Source of the DNA: JAPOXR01 sp965199765
Lineage (GTDB): Bacteria; Pseudomonadota; Alphaproteobacteria; Rhodobacterales; Rhodobacteraceae
Assembly: GCA_965199765.1 (NCBI GenBank)
Contig: CBDATC010000002.1
Span: 62,001-126,000, forward strand
DNA: 64,000 nucleotides
Direction of reading: 5' to 3'
Below, piece after piece: positions 26,962 to 36,542 of this stretch; the first letter of the stretch is position 1, and each line of letters opens with the position of its first letter. The position numbers and the translations under genes are program-made. The notes under the pieces were generated by a model. That model had not been told where the DNA came from and made no database searches. It saw only the letters and a list, made by a program, of their open reading frames with translations.

Positions 26962-27881
26962 GCGCAAAGGATCTGGACGATACCAAAGCACCGCTCGTCG
27001 AACATCTCGCCGAGCTTCGCAAGCGTCTAATCCATTGTGTGGTTGCGTTTGCAATCGGAATGGTGGTCTGCTTCGCGGTGTGGAATCCGATATTCAATTT
27101 TTTGACGCAGCCGATCTGCGATCAGCTGGAATCGCGCGGTCAGGATTGCTCCCTAATCCTGATCAAGCTGCAGGAAGGTTTTTTTGTCGCCATACGAATT
27201 TCTTTGATGGGTGGTTTGATTCTCGCGTTTCCTTACATAGCGAACCAGCTTTGGCGATTCGTGGCGCCGGGTCTATACCGCAGCGAGAAGAGTGCATTTC
27301 TGCCGTTCTTGCTGGCTTCGCCGATCATGTTTTTTCTTGGAGCTTCGTTTGCATTTTATATCGTCATACCTTTGGCCTTCGACTTTTTTCTCGGCTTTCA
27401 ACAGCAGGCTGAGGCGCTGGCTGCCGGAGATGCAGCAACAGCGGGAGCATTCGCTGCGGATGCAGGCATCACCTTTCAAGGCTCTGTGGCCGAATACCTG
27501 TCTTTAACCATCAAATTCATCCTTGCTTTCGGGCTTTGCTTCCAGCTTCCGGTTCTTTTAACACTTTGCGGCCGGGCCGGGCTCGTATCGGCGAAAGGTT
27601 TGGGCCAGATGCGAAAATATGCGGTGGTGGGCATTCTGACCGTAGCCGCTGTCGTTACGCCTCCCGATGTCATCACTCAAGTGATTCTGTTCGTCGTGGT
27701 GTATGGTCTGTATGAAGTCTCCATTTGGCTGGTGCGCCGTGTTGAGAAAAAACAGCGCCGGCTGTTGAAGGAGCAGGGGCTGGATTTCGATGATGATGGC
27801 GCCGAAGACAACAATTTCGAAAAACAGGCAGACACATTGGCCACCAGCAATGGGCACGCGTCGGGTGTTGGACAAAAGTGA
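26958..27881 (+). CDS. tatC: Sec-independent translocase protein TatC
   Basis: Six-helix receptor that recognises twin-arginine signal peptides. The cytoplasmic N-terminus contains LVEHLAELRKRLI with the conserved Glu, and the loop PYIANQLWRFVAPGLYRSEK is typical. At 307 residues it is longer than E. coli TatC (258) because of an insertion around FQQQAEALAAGDAATAGA and a polar C-terminal tail, both common in alphaproteobacteria. It overlaps the next gene by 4 bases. Confidence 0.95.
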   Translation: MSAKDLDDTKAPLVEHLAELRKRLIHCVVAFAIGMVVCFAVWNPIFNFLTQPICDQLESRGQDCSLILIKLQEGFFVAIRISLMGGLILAFPYIANQLWRFVAPGLYRSEKSAFLPFLLASPIMFFLGASFAFYIVIPLAFDFFLGFQQQAEALAAGDAATAGAFAADAGITFQGSVAEYLSLTIKFILAFGLCFQLPVLLTLCGRAGLVSAKGLGQMRKYAVVGILTVAAVVTPPDVITQVILFVVVYGLYEVSIWLVRRVEKKQRRLLKEQGLDFDDDGAEDNNFEKQADTLATSNGHASGVGQK

Positions 27882-28714
27882 ACGGATTCCGACCTCTTGA
27901 AAGAATTGCCGAAGCTCTTGAGAGGATCAACCCTCCGCCGCTGAACAACTCCGATCTGACGGCCGCATCCGCTTTTGTTTGGCAGGTTTCCCCCGAACGC
28001 CTGGAACCCGTGCATCAGGTCAATCGGGTTGATCTATCCTTGTTGGTGGGCATCGACCGAGCCCGAGACACGCTGATGAGGAACACGAGACGATTCGCCA
28101 AAGGAGGGATGGCCAACAATGCGCTGCTTTGGGGATCCAGAGGGATGGGAAAGTCCTCTTTGATCAAAGCCGTGCATGCCGAGGTCTCGAAAACCTTTGT
28201 CGATCTAAAGCTTATTGAACTGCAGAGAGAAGACCTCGCATCCGTAGGCAGGTTGATGTCAGTCCTGCGTTCAACCCGATTTCGGGCGATTGTCTTTTGT
28301 GATGATCTTTCATTTTCCCACGACGAGCATCATTACAAATCTCTAAAGGCGATGCTTGATGGCGGAATTGAGGGTCGGCCGGAGAATGTCGTGTTTTACG
28401 CGACATCGAACCGACGCCATCTCATGCCTAGAGATATGATCGAGAACGAACGTTCAACTGCAATTAGTCCTTCGGAAGCCATCGAAGAGAAAGTTTCGCT
28501 GTCAGACAGATTCGGGCTTTGGCTCGGATTTCATCCCTGCTCGCAGGACGACTATTTGGAGATGGTATATCGGTATTGCAAATCCGCTGGTCTGGTCTTC
28601 GATTTGGATGATCTCCGTTCCGGAGCCATTGAATGGCAAATGACCCGCGGCGCACGGTCGGGACGCGTTGCTTGGCAGTATTTTGTGCATTTGGCGGGAG
28701 CGCATGCAGAATAG
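27878..28714 (+). CDS. DUF815-family ATP-binding protein
   Basis: AAA-type ATPase of the DUF815 (PF05673) family, 278 residues, function unknown. Walker A GSRGMGKSS, Walker B AIVFCDDLSF, sensor-1-like YATSNRRHLMP and a C-terminal Arg-rich helix (TRGARSGR) are visible. The first 75 residues form the usual variable N-terminal part. The GTG start lies within the tatC stop codon region, so it is probably expressed with tatABC. In other alphaproteobacteria I recall this gene near the serS/surE/yajC block, which lies a few kb downstream here. Confidence 0.86.
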   Translation: MNGFRPLERIAEALERINPPPLNNSDLTAASAFVWQVSPERLEPVHQVNRVDLSLLVGIDRARDTLMRNTRRFAKGGMANNALLWGSRGMGKSSLIKAVHAEVSKTFVDLKLIELQREDLASVGRLMSVLRSTRFRAIVFCDDLSFSHDEHHYKSLKAMLDGGIEGRPENVVFYATSNRRHLMPRDMIENERSTAISPSEAIEEKVSLSDRFGLWLGFHPCSQDDYLEMVYRYCKSAGLVFDLDDLRSGAIEWQMTRGARSGRVAWQYFVHLAGAHAE

Positions 28715-28729
28715 CGCGGCACTGCCAAG

Positions 28730-29494
28730 TCAGCCTCTTCCGATAAAAGGCATGGCGCTTGCCATGATGGTCATGAATTGAATGTTTGTGTCAAGGGGCA
28801 ATCGCGCCATGTAGGCGACCGCTTCCCCGCATCGTTCGACTTCAAAGACCGGTTCTGTTCTGATATCGCCTGAGGCTTGCGGCACACCGGTTTTGAACTT
28901 TGCCGCCAAAGCGGTATCAGCATTGCCAATGTCAATCTGCGAGCAGGCGATGTTGTGCGCGCGGCCATCAAGCGAAATGCATTTGGTTAGGCCGGATATC
29001 GCATGTTTGGATGCTGTGTACGGAGCTGAGTGCGGCCGCGGCGCGTAAGCTGAAACCGATCCGTTATTGATGATCCGTCCACCGATGGGAGATTGCGATT
29101 TCATCAGCCGCATTGCCGCGCGCGCACAAAGAAACGATCCGGTCAGATTGATGGAAATGCAGCGCTCCCATTCGCTGACCGCGAGTTCATCCATCGGTAC
29201 CGCAGGGGTGCCGATGCCGGCGTTATTGAACAGGATATCAATTCTGCCGAAATCGGTTTTGACCGTATGGAACAATTTTTCGACTGCATCTTCGTTTGCA
29301 ACATCGGCCGCTATCGCGCGAGCAGAGTCAGGCGGCATCACCGATGCTGTTTCGTTCAATCGATCAAGTCGGCGGCCGACGAGCGCCACCGAGAAACCAT
29401 CTTGTGCAAGTGCAATGGATGCCGCCTTTCCGATACCGGAACCCGCACCGGTTACAACCGCCACTTTATGGTGGTTCATTTTCTTATCCGGCAA
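28730..29494 (-). CDS. SDR family oxidoreductase (classical)
   Basis: Classical short-chain dehydrogenase, 254 residues. It has the NAD(P) loop TGAGSGIGKA, NNAGIG, the Ser in NNGSVSAYAP and the catalytic YTASK. The Arg pair after the first strand (GRRLDR) suggests NADP(H), an inference. It lies 39 bases after the M23 lipoprotein gene on the same strand and may be the last gene of the serS-surE-pcm cluster. A later start at MNHHK (5 codons in) is possible. Substrate unknown. Confidence 0.87.
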   Translation of the reverse strand: MPDKKMNHHKVAVVTGAGSGIGKAASIALAQDGFSVALVGRRLDRLNETASVMPPDSARAIAADVANEDAVEKLFHTVKTDFGRIDILFNNAGIGTPAVPMDELAVSEWERCISINLTGSFLCARAAMRLMKSQSPIGGRIINNGSVSAYAPRPHSAPYTASKHAISGLTKCISLDGRAHNIACSQIDIGNADTALAAKFKTGVPQASGDIRTEPVFEVERCGEAVAYMARLPLDTNIQFMTIMASAMPFIGRG

Positions 29495-29533
29495 GTTAGA
29501 CTCCTCGGGTCGACGAACGCTTCGAATTTCGGA

Positions 29534-30532
29534 TCAAGAGATATAGGGGAGCGGATCAGTGCCTTTAGAGCCAATGCGCACTTCAAATCTAAGGAATTCT
29601 TTATTCCCGCCTGCAACCTTGCCCAAGGTGTCGCCCCGACTGACTCCGGTGCTTTTGGCAACACTGAGATCCGTGACGTTCCAATAGACAGTGTACACGC
29701 CGTCCGAGTGAGCGATCAGTATGATTGCGGTGTCGTCATTGAGACGGGATATATGCACCACGCTTCCGTCATTCGCTGCCAATACCGGACTCCCTTCAGG
29801 CGCAGCGATGTCTATGCCGTCGGAGTCGGCCGAATAGCCACGAATGATCTCGCCTTGGACAGGCATCAGGAACCGTGTGGTCGTTTCGTCGGTTTGGTAT
29901 TGGGAAAATTGTGGTGATGCGGGCAATTTTTCATCTTCGACATCGGCGGGAAGAGGGTCGTTCGCTATAGGCGGCGCAGGAATCGTGTTGATCTCCTCAA
30001 TGAATTTTATGACATCTGCGTGCAGATCGGATTGTTCGACCGTCGCGGCGCCAGTAGATGCGCCTGTGTCGCCTGCGGTTCCGTCCAGTGCGGACGCAGA
30101 GATCTCCGACAGTTCCCCAGCGCTTAAAGTGCCGGCGGTGTTGGGAATGCGAAGGATTCGATTTTCCTCAAGCACGGAGTCTGGAAATACGCCATTGAGT
30201 TCTGCAACAATCAGCGGGTCTACGCCATTTCGTTCAGCGATGCTTTGCGCGGTATCGCCGGACAACGCGGTTACGTATCGGAATTCGGATGGGATTGGTT
30301 GCGACACGGCTGCAGAAACGTCTTCCACATCACCTGGAACCGGTGTTGAAGTGTCAATTGGTTGCAAATTTTCAAGCGGGTTGCGGTAGCTTGGCGTTGT
30401 AATGTTGTCTCGTCTAAAGTCTGATACGCAGCCGGTTAGCGCAAGCGCAGCCAGCGCACAGGTCATGAGTTTGATCATCGGAGGAATGCCAAATCCGCGG
30501 TTTTCCGTATGACGCCAATTCGGATTATTCAT
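29534..30532 (-). CDS. NlpD-like LysM/M23 lipoprotein, degenerate active site
   Basis: Envelope lipoprotein with LysM and LytM (M23) domains; relatives activate peptidoglycan amidases. A lipoprotein signal (MIKLMTCALAALALTGC, lipobox LTGC) begins at residue 19; translation could start there (30478) or at the ATG 30532 that overlaps the pcm stop. LysM is at about residues 90-130 (VTALSGDTAQSIAERNGVD), M23 at about 220-332. Zinc ligands are missing: the usual HxxGIDI reads DSDGIDI, the HxH region reads YTVYWNV and LHFEVR reads LRFEVR. This points to a non-catalytic regulator like NlpD/EnvC. Position after surE-pcm matches the classical surE-pcm-nlpD order. Confidence 0.85.
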   Translation of the reverse strand: MNNPNWRHTENRGFGIPPMIKLMTCALAALALTGCVSDFRRDNITTPSYRNPLENLQPIDTSTPVPGDVEDVSAAVSQPIPSEFRYVTALSGDTAQSIAERNGVDPLIVAELNGVFPDSVLEENRILRIPNTAGTLSAGELSEISASALDGTAGDTGASTGAATVEQSDLHADVIKFIEEINTIPAPPIANDPLPADVEDEKLPASPQFSQYQTDETTTRFLMPVQGEIIRGYSADSDGIDIAAPEGSPVLAANDGSVVHISRLNDDTAIILIAHSDGVYTVYWNVTDLSVAKSTGVSRGDTLGKVAGGNKEFLRFEVRIGSKGTDPLPYIS

Positions 30533-31166
30533 CTTTTACACCCTCCAACAGCGGCACGAAACGGACATCTGCTATGTCTTCGTATTTGGTTTCCGAATCT
30601 TTTTTTTCAATCTTGTAAAGTTGCTGATCATGGGTGGTGCCAAGGGGAATCACCATGATTCCGCCTGTCTTGAGTTGGTTGAGCAGGACGGGAGGGACAT
30701 CTTCCGATGCGGCGGTGACCAAGATTCGGTCAAATGGCGCAGCGGATGGAAGCCCGAAGCTCCCATCCGCATGAACAACGCTGACATTTTGTCTTTTGTA
30801 TTTTTCGACAATCAACTTAAGTGCGGAGTCAGCCAAAGACCTGTATCTTTCCACAGTATAGACGTGTCTTGCCAGATGCGATAAGATCAACGCATGATAG
30901 CCAGACCCGGTTCCGACTTCCAAAATACGATGATGGGCTTTGATCTGTAGCAATTGGGTAGATAGAGCAACAACCTTGGGTTGACTGATTGTCTGTCCGG
31001 CGGTGATTGGCAGAGCAATATCTTCATAGGCGCGGCTGGCAAATGCTCCTGCCACAAAATCCTTGCGGTCAACCGATGCAAAAGCTTCCAGGATTTTTTC
31101 GGAAGTGATGCCGTCTCTGTAGAGTTTTTGAACCAGAATAGCGGTTTGTTCGTTTACAGCCTTCAT
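30525..31166 (-). CDS. pcm: Protein-L-isoaspartate O-methyltransferase
   Basis: Repairs isoaspartyl residues in aged proteins using S-adenosylmethionine, 213 residues. The SAM motif ILEVGTGSGYHALIL is clear, ISQPKVVALSTQLL precedes it and DRILVTAASEDVPPVLLNQL follows. The start is ATG 31166, which overlaps the surE stop codon (ATGA); a longer frame to 31310 is only a shadow of surE. It is co-directional with surE and the NlpD-like gene. Confidence 0.93.
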   Translation of the reverse strand: MKAVNEQTAILVQKLYRDGITSEKILEAFASVDRKDFVAGAFASRAYEDIALPITAGQTISQPKVVALSTQLLQIKAHHRILEVGTGSGYHALILSHLARHVYTVERYRSLADSALKLIVEKYKRQNVSVVHADGSFGLPSAAPFDRILVTAASEDVPPVLLNQLKTGGIMVIPLGTTHDQQLYKIEKKDSETKYEDIADVRFVPLLEGVKDE

Positions 31167-31948
31167 GAAAGATGCTCGCTGAATGCGTCCAGAGTTTCGT
31201 AGGCGGTCATATCGGCCCGCATGGGTGTGATCGTTACAAAATTCTGGAGATTGGCTGATACGTCGGTTCCAGGTTTGGCCTCTATGTCCTGCGGCCCGGA
31301 GCGGACCCAAAGAAATCGGCGATGGCTGGGCGAGACCGCGGGTTCGAGTTGAAACTTGCCCGAATATCTGAATCCCTGCGGAACGGCTTTAATGCCGACG
31401 ACATCCGCCGCCGCACAAGGTGGAAAATTAACGTTGTAAAACAGAGGGTAGACGTTTTCGTTTTCATCCTGAAATTGTAAAACCGCCTTGATTGCGTCCA
31501 TCTGGAAGGCCTCTGCGGCTTCAAAGGGATTGCTGAGATTTCGGTTGTTGCGCCCGAAATACTGCGAAAGCGCAATGCCCGTCATTCCGTGCAGAGATGC
31601 TTCCATCGCTGCGCCAACCGTGCCGGAATAAACCGCGTTTTCGCCGGAATTGTTGCCTCGGTTGATTCCGGACAGCACCAGATCAGGTCGATTCGGAGAC
31701 ATGGCGTCATAAATTCCTGCCAAGACGCAGTCCGCAGGGGTGCCTTCAATTGAATAGCGGCGCGGCGCGGTCCGCGTGCTCATGAATGGACGGGCAAAGG
31801 AAACACAATGACCAGTGCCTGATTGTTCAGTCGCGGGAGCGACGGTCCATACTTCGCCCTCGGTTCCTGCCAATTGTTCGGCGGCGCGGTACAGAAGCTG
31901 CAGGCCCCAAGCGCCGATTCCATCATCGTTTGTTATCAGTATTCGCAT
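31163..31948 (-). CDS. surE: 5'/3'-nucleotidase SurE
   Basis: Metal-dependent nucleotidase of stationary-phase survival, 261 residues. The N-terminal ITNDDGIGAWG carries the metal-binding Asp pair; VLSGINRGNNSGENAVYSG contains the conserved Ser and Asn ligands; EGTPADCVL is also typical. I use ATG 31948; the preceding TTG would add one residue. The gap to serS upstream is 88 bases. The stop overlaps the pcm start. Confidence 0.94.
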   Translation of the reverse strand: MRILITNDDGIGAWGLQLLYRAAEQLAGTEGEVWTVAPATEQSGTGHCVSFARPFMSTRTAPRRYSIEGTPADCVLAGIYDAMSPNRPDLVLSGINRGNNSGENAVYSGTVGAAMEASLHGMTGIALSQYFGRNNRNLSNPFEAAEAFQMDAIKAVLQFQDENENVYPLFYNVNFPPCAAADVVGIKAVPQGFRYSGKFQLEPAVSPSHRRFLWVRSGPQDIEAKPGTDVSANLQNFVTITPMRADMTAYETLDAFSEHLS

Positions 31949-32036
31949 CAAAAAACTTGATTAAGTCCGCTCACAGACGGAATAGTAATTAACAGAAGGC
32001 CATGGGTAAAGACCAGATTTATTGCTAGCGCAGCGG

Positions 32037-33329
32037 TTACGAAAACGAACCATCAGCATTCAGCACAGCGCGATTTGCGAGATAGGGCCTGAGCGACCGT
32101 GGAATGACGACGCTGCCGTCATCCCGCTGACCGTTTTCCAGAACGGCGATAAGTGCGCGCCCGACCGCCAGTCCAGAGCCATTTAAAGTGTGCACGAAGC
32201 GCGGTGAAGACCCGTCCGCTGGTCGAAATCGGGCATTCATGCGGCGTGCCTGAAAATCCCCGCATGTTGAAACCGAGCTGATTTCGCGGAATTTATTCTG
32301 TCCCGGCAGCCAGACTTCAATATCAAAGGTGCGGCGGGCGCTGAACCCCATATCGCCAGTGCAAAGGACAACAGTTCGATAGGGAAGGTTGAGCTTTTCC
32401 AGAATTGATTCCGCGCATCTTCGCATCCGGGTCTGTTCAATTTCGCTGTTTTCAGGGTGAGTTATCGAAACCATTTCGACTTTTTCGAACTGATGTTGTC
32501 TAAGCATGCCGGCGGTGTCTTTGCCGGCAGCGCCGGCTTCCGAGCGAAAGCACTGCGTGTGAGCGCAGTATCTGCGGGGAAGGTGCGATTCGTCGACAAT
32601 CATCCCGTGAATCATGTTGGTTAGGGTGACTTCCGCTGTGGGAATCAGCCACTTTTGATTTGCCAAGCGGTAGGAGTCATCGCCGAACTTTGGCAGCTGC
32701 CCAGTGCCGAACATCATTTCATCTCGGACAATGACCGGAGTCCAAACCTCGGTCAGTCCATGATCCTGCACGAGCGTGTCGAGCATGAATTGCGCAAGCG
32801 CCCGGTGCAGACGCGCAACCGGACCAGTAAGCACGACGAATCGCGACCCGGAGATTTTCGCAGCGGTTTCAAAGTCCATGTCCCCGCGAACGGCTGAAAT
32901 ATTGAAGTGTTCGGCCGGTTCAAAGTCGAATTCCGGTAGGTCTCCGCATTGGCGGACTTCCAGATTGTCCGCTTCGCTTTTGCCGAAGGGAACGTCGGAA
33001 TAGGGCAGATTAGGGAGTTGGCTGAGCAAGCCGTGAAGAGATTCGTCCGCAGCGTTCACCTCTCTTTCAAACGATGTCAGCCGTTCACGCGCTTCGGCGA
33101 CAAGATTCCGCAATTTTGTGAACTCGTCGTTATTGCCTTTGGCTTTCTCCGCTCCGGCAGCGCGCGAAAGCGATTTTCGTTCCGCACGCAACGATTCGGC
33201 TTTCGCAGTGGCTGCGCGTCTAGCTGCATCCATTGCAAGCACATGTTTTGACTGGGCGGGAATGCCAAGCTTTTCAAGGCCTCGGTCGAATTCATCCGGA
33301 TCCTCGCGGATGAGGCGAATGTCGTGCAA
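32037..33329 (-). CDS. serS: Serine--tRNA ligase
   Basis: Class II seryl-tRNA synthetase, 430 residues. It has an N-terminal coiled-coil arm (about residues 25-105), the TAEVTLTNM loop, motif 2 in CFRSEAGAAGKDTAG, and motif 3 in NGSGLAVGRALIAVLE. The family N-terminus MHDIRLIRE is reached if TTG at 33329 is the start; GAAAGG lies about 9 bases upstream. A TTG six codons earlier is possible; no ATG is available. Head of the minus-strand cluster with surE, pcm and nlpD, divergent from yajC. Confidence 0.93.
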   Translation of the reverse strand: MHDIRLIREDPDEFDRGLEKLGIPAQSKHVLAMDAARRAATAKAESLRAERKSLSRAAGAEKAKGNNDEFTKLRNLVAEARERLTSFEREVNAADESLHGLLSQLPNLPYSDVPFGKSEADNLEVRQCGDLPEFDFEPAEHFNISAVRGDMDFETAAKISGSRFVVLTGPVARLHRALAQFMLDTLVQDHGLTEVWTPVIVRDEMMFGTGQLPKFGDDSYRLANQKWLIPTAEVTLTNMIHGMIVDESHLPRRYCAHTQCFRSEAGAAGKDTAGMLRQHQFEKVEMVSITHPENSEIEQTRMRRCAESILEKLNLPYRTVVLCTGDMGFSARRTFDIEVWLPGQNKFREISSVSTCGDFQARRMNARFRPADGSSPRFVHTLNGSGLAVGRALIAVLENGQRDDGSVVIPRSLRPYLANRAVLNADGSFS

Positions 33330-33504
33330 GTTGTGCGCCTTTCTCAAAATGAAGTTCTGAGTTTGAGTTAAAGCCTTGGCCGTTCAAACTCAATTCCATA
33401 CGCCGGAATCGATCTCTTTGTTTATAACGCAGTTATCTTGCAATAAGATGTTTTGGCAGTTAGTTAGGCTGCGATTGCGGTTATGTCGAATTTTGAGGCA
33501 CTGA

Positions 33505-33822
33505 ATGATAGTAAACCCAGCATATGCGCAGGCTTCTGGCGGGCTCGGTGGATTCGGCAGTTTGGTGCCGTTGATTCTGATTTTTGTCATCATGTATTTT
33601 CTGCTGATCAGACCGCAGCAAAAAAAAGTGAAAGAGCACAAGGCCATGGTTGAAGCGTTGAAACGCGGTGACCAGGTTGTGACGCAAGGCGGAGTGATGG
33701 GAAAAATCTCGCGCGTCAAAGATGATAACGAAATCGAGGTCGAAATCGCCGAGGGCGTTCGCGTTCGGGTGGTTCGAAGCACAATTTCGCAGGTTGTAAG
33801 CAAAACCGAGCCGGTCGGCTGA
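33505..33822 (+). CDS. yajC: Preprotein translocase subunit YajC
   Basis: Small single-span membrane protein that associates with SecDF, 105 residues. The helix LVPLILIFVIMYFLLIRPQQ and following KKVKEHKAMVEALKRGD, then VVTQGGVMGKISRV, are the family hallmarks. It is followed by secD and secF, the expected order. The 81-base gap to secD holds no obvious terminator. Confidence 0.95.
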   Translation: MIVNPAYAQASGGLGGFGSLVPLILIFVIMYFLLIRPQQKKVKEHKAMVEALKRGDQVVTQGGVMGKISRVKDDNEIEVEIAEGVRVRVVRSTISQVVSKTEPVG

Positions 33823-33903
33823 TGGAAATTACAGCCTCATTTACTTGACTAAAGCCTTTGTGAATTCCAGCGCTCGGCCGCCAAGAGGGCAGGGATAACG
33901 GAT

Positions 33904-35568
33904 ATGCTGCATTTTGCGTTATGGAAACGCACGGCAATTATCGGAGTTTGCCTGCTCGGGTTGTTATTGGCCCTTCCTAATGCCTTCTATTCGCGGGTCG
34001 AACTGTATAACGATGCCGCTGCCGCACAGGAGGCCGGGCGATCATTATCGTCCGAAGAACAGGATGCCTTGACGTCATGGTCAAGCTGGCTTCCGTCCGG
34101 GTTGGTAAATTTAGGTCTGGATCTGCGGGGCGGCGCGCATCTGCTTGCGGAAGTGCATCTCTCCGATGTTTACAAGGAGCGAATGGATGCGCTGTGGCCG
34201 GAGGTGCGCGGGGCTCTTCGTGAAATCAGAACCGAGATCGGCACGATCCGGAGACTGAACTCTCCGGGCGGGGAACTGCATGTTCGGATTTCGCAACCCG
34301 AGAACATTGACCGCGCTTTGGCAGCCGTTCGAGAACTTGCCCGGCCATTGGTAAGTCTAACCGGCGTTGGCGACAGCGACATCGAGGTCGTTTCCGATGG
34401 CGATGCGGTCATCATTACTTTGAGCGAAGAAGAACAGCAGGCGACTGATGATCGCACCATGCAGCAGTCGCTGGAGATAATTCGGCGGCGCGTGGATGAG
34501 GCGGGAACACGGGAACCGACAATCCAAAGGCAAGGCGCAGACCGTGTTGTGATCCAAGTGCCGGGTATCGGGTCGGCAGAGGAATTGAAGCAGCTGATCG
34601 GCCAAACCGCCAAGCTAACGTTTCAGCCGGTTGTGCGAATTGCAGGCAGCGCGGACGACAATCCGGGACCGGGTAACGAGATATTGCCTTCTTTGGATGA
34701 ACCGGGTCGATTTTTTGTTCTGGAACAGATTGCAGTGGTTGGCGGTGAACAACTCACAGATGCCCAGCCGTCATTTGATCAGAACAATCTTCCTGCTGTC
34801 ACCTTCAGGTTTAATCCGTCCGGGGCAAGAAAATTCGGCGATTACACAGCTGAAAATGTTGGATCGCCATTTGCCATCGTTTTGGATGGAGAGGTAATCT
34901 CGGCTCCGACGATTCGCGAGCATATCCCAGGCGGCAGCGGGATCATAACCGGCCGTTTTACGGTTGAGGAGTCCAATCGGCTGGCAATTCTGCTGCGTGC
35001 TGGGGCGTTACCGGCGGAAATGACATTTCTGGAAGAACGAACAGTTGGTCCGGAGCTTGGACAGGATTCGATCGACGCGGGACAGATCGCCTGCATCATT
35101 GCGTTTGCGGCAGTTCTCATTTTTATGTTCGCCGGTTATGGGCTTTTCGGCTTGTTCGCCAATGTGGCGCTGCTGGTTAATCTAGTGCTGATTTTTGGTG
35201 TGCTGTCATTGATCGGCGCGACGCTAACCCTGCCGGGGATTGCTGGGATTGTTTTGACGATTGGCATGGCTGTCGATGCCAATGTTCTGGTTTTCGAACG
35301 AATCCGCGAGGAGATTAAAACCGCGAAAGGTCCCGCTCTTGCAATCGAACGCGGCTATGAGAAAGCGCTCTCAGCAATTCTGGATGCGAATGTGACAACG
35401 CTGATCACGGCTGTGATATTGTTTGTGATCGGGGCGGGTCCGGTGCGTGGATTTTCGGTCACGCTGGGCATTGGCATCGTGACCTCGGTGTTCACGGCGA
35501 TATTTCTTACCCGAATGCTGATTGTCATTTGGTTCTCGCAGCGGCGGCCACGAAAAATCAACATTTAG
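33904..35568 (+). CDS. secD: Protein translocase subunit SecD
   Basis: RND-superfamily subunit that uses the proton gradient to help pull exported proteins out of SecYEG, 554 residues. An N-terminal helix is followed by DLRGGAHLLAEV, the periplasmic P1 domain, and the six-helix core with GMAVDANVLVFERIREE. The length fits the six-TM SecD form. secF starts 8 bases after its stop codon. Confidence 0.95.
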   Translation: MLHFALWKRTAIIGVCLLGLLLALPNAFYSRVELYNDAAAAQEAGRSLSSEEQDALTSWSSWLPSGLVNLGLDLRGGAHLLAEVHLSDVYKERMDALWPEVRGALREIRTEIGTIRRLNSPGGELHVRISQPENIDRALAAVRELARPLVSLTGVGDSDIEVVSDGDAVIITLSEEEQQATDDRTMQQSLEIIRRRVDEAGTREPTIQRQGADRVVIQVPGIGSAEELKQLIGQTAKLTFQPVVRIAGSADDNPGPGNEILPSLDEPGRFFVLEQIAVVGGEQLTDAQPSFDQNNLPAVTFRFNPSGARKFGDYTAENVGSPFAIVLDGEVISAPTIREHIPGGSGIITGRFTVEESNRLAILLRAGALPAEMTFLEERTVGPELGQDSIDAGQIACIIAFAAVLIFMFAGYGLFGLFANVALLVNLVLIFGVLSLIGATLTLPGIAGIVLTIGMAVDANVLVFERIREEIKTAKGPALAIERGYEKALSAILDANVTTLITAVILFVIGAGPVRGFSVTLGIGIVTSVFTAIFLTRMLIVIWFSQRRPRKINI

Positions 35569-35576
35569 GTGATTGC

Positions 35577-36542
35577 GTGCGGTTAAAACTTGTTCCATCA
35601 CAGACCAGCTGGAATTTTTTCCGGTTCTCGTTCCAGGCGATCACCGCCTCGTCGGTGCTGCTGATCGCTTCGGTTTTGCTTCTGCTGGTTGTCGGCTTGA
35701 ATTTTGGCATTGATTTCCGCGGCGGAACCACGATTCGAACGATCAGCAGCCAGCCAATTGACATTGGCGAATACCGAGACAAGATTTCACCGCTCGACCT
35801 TGGCGATATAGTGATCACCGAAGTCTTCGATATTTCCTTTGGACCCGACGAGCATGTTGCCTCGATTCGAATTGAGGCCCAGGAAGGTGAAGAGTCGGTT
35901 GCGGTCGACACTGTATTGAAGCTGCAGAATGTCTTGCGGAGCATCGATCCCGAGATGCAGTTTCCGTTGATCGAGAGCGTAGGGCCAAAGGTATCCGGCG
36001 AGCTGATTCAAAAGGCGATTCTTGCCGTATTGGCTGCAATCGTAGCAGTCTTGTTTTATATTTGGATTCGCTTTGAATGGCAATTTGCGGTCGGAGCGGT
36101 TGCCGCGCTGGTCCATGATGTTTTGTTAACGATCGGAATTTTTTCCGCGCTGCAGATAAAATTTGATTTAGCGATAATCGCGGCATTGCTCACAATTGTC
36201 GGCTACTCTCTGAATGACACGGTGGTTTTGTTCGACCGGGTTCGCGAAAACCTGCGACGGCACAAAAAGCCTGATCTCATGGTCGTTCTTAATCTCTCCA
36301 TCAATGAGACGCTGTCCCGAACGGTCATGACATCTGCAACGACTTTGCTTGCGCTTTTCGCATTGTTTGTTTTCGGCGGCGATGTCATCCGTCCGTTTGT
36401 TTTCGCCATGCTTTGGGGCGTCATTGTCGGAACCTATTCATCGGTCTTTGTCGCAACGAATATTCTGCTGCGCTTAGGGGTTAAACGGGACTGGTCTAAG
36501 CCACAAAAAGAGGCAGGAACGAAATTCTCTTCTGATGCCTGA
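35577..36542 (+). CDS. secF: Protein translocase subunit SecF
   Basis: Partner of SecD in the Sec accessory complex, 321 residues with six helices. GIDFRGGTTIRTIS and GYSLNDTVVLFDRVRENLRR are the family signatures. I choose GTG 35577 (RLKLVPSQTSWNFFRF), with TAGGTG upstream; the frame extends to 35529 but the extra part overlaps secD and is not family-like. Its stop codon overlaps the next start by one base. Confidence 0.94.
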   Translation: MRLKLVPSQTSWNFFRFSFQAITASSVLLIASVLLLLVVGLNFGIDFRGGTTIRTISSQPIDIGEYRDKISPLDLGDIVITEVFDISFGPDEHVASIRIEAQEGEESVAVDTVLKLQNVLRSIDPEMQFPLIESVGPKVSGELIQKAILAVLAAIVAVLFYIWIRFEWQFAVGAVAALVHDVLLTIGIFSALQIKFDLAIIAALLTIVGYSLNDTVVLFDRVRENLRRHKKPDLMVVLNLSINETLSRTVMTSATTLLALFALFVFGGDVIRPFVFAMLWGVIVGTYSSVFVATNILLRLGVKRDWSKPQKEAGTKFSSDA

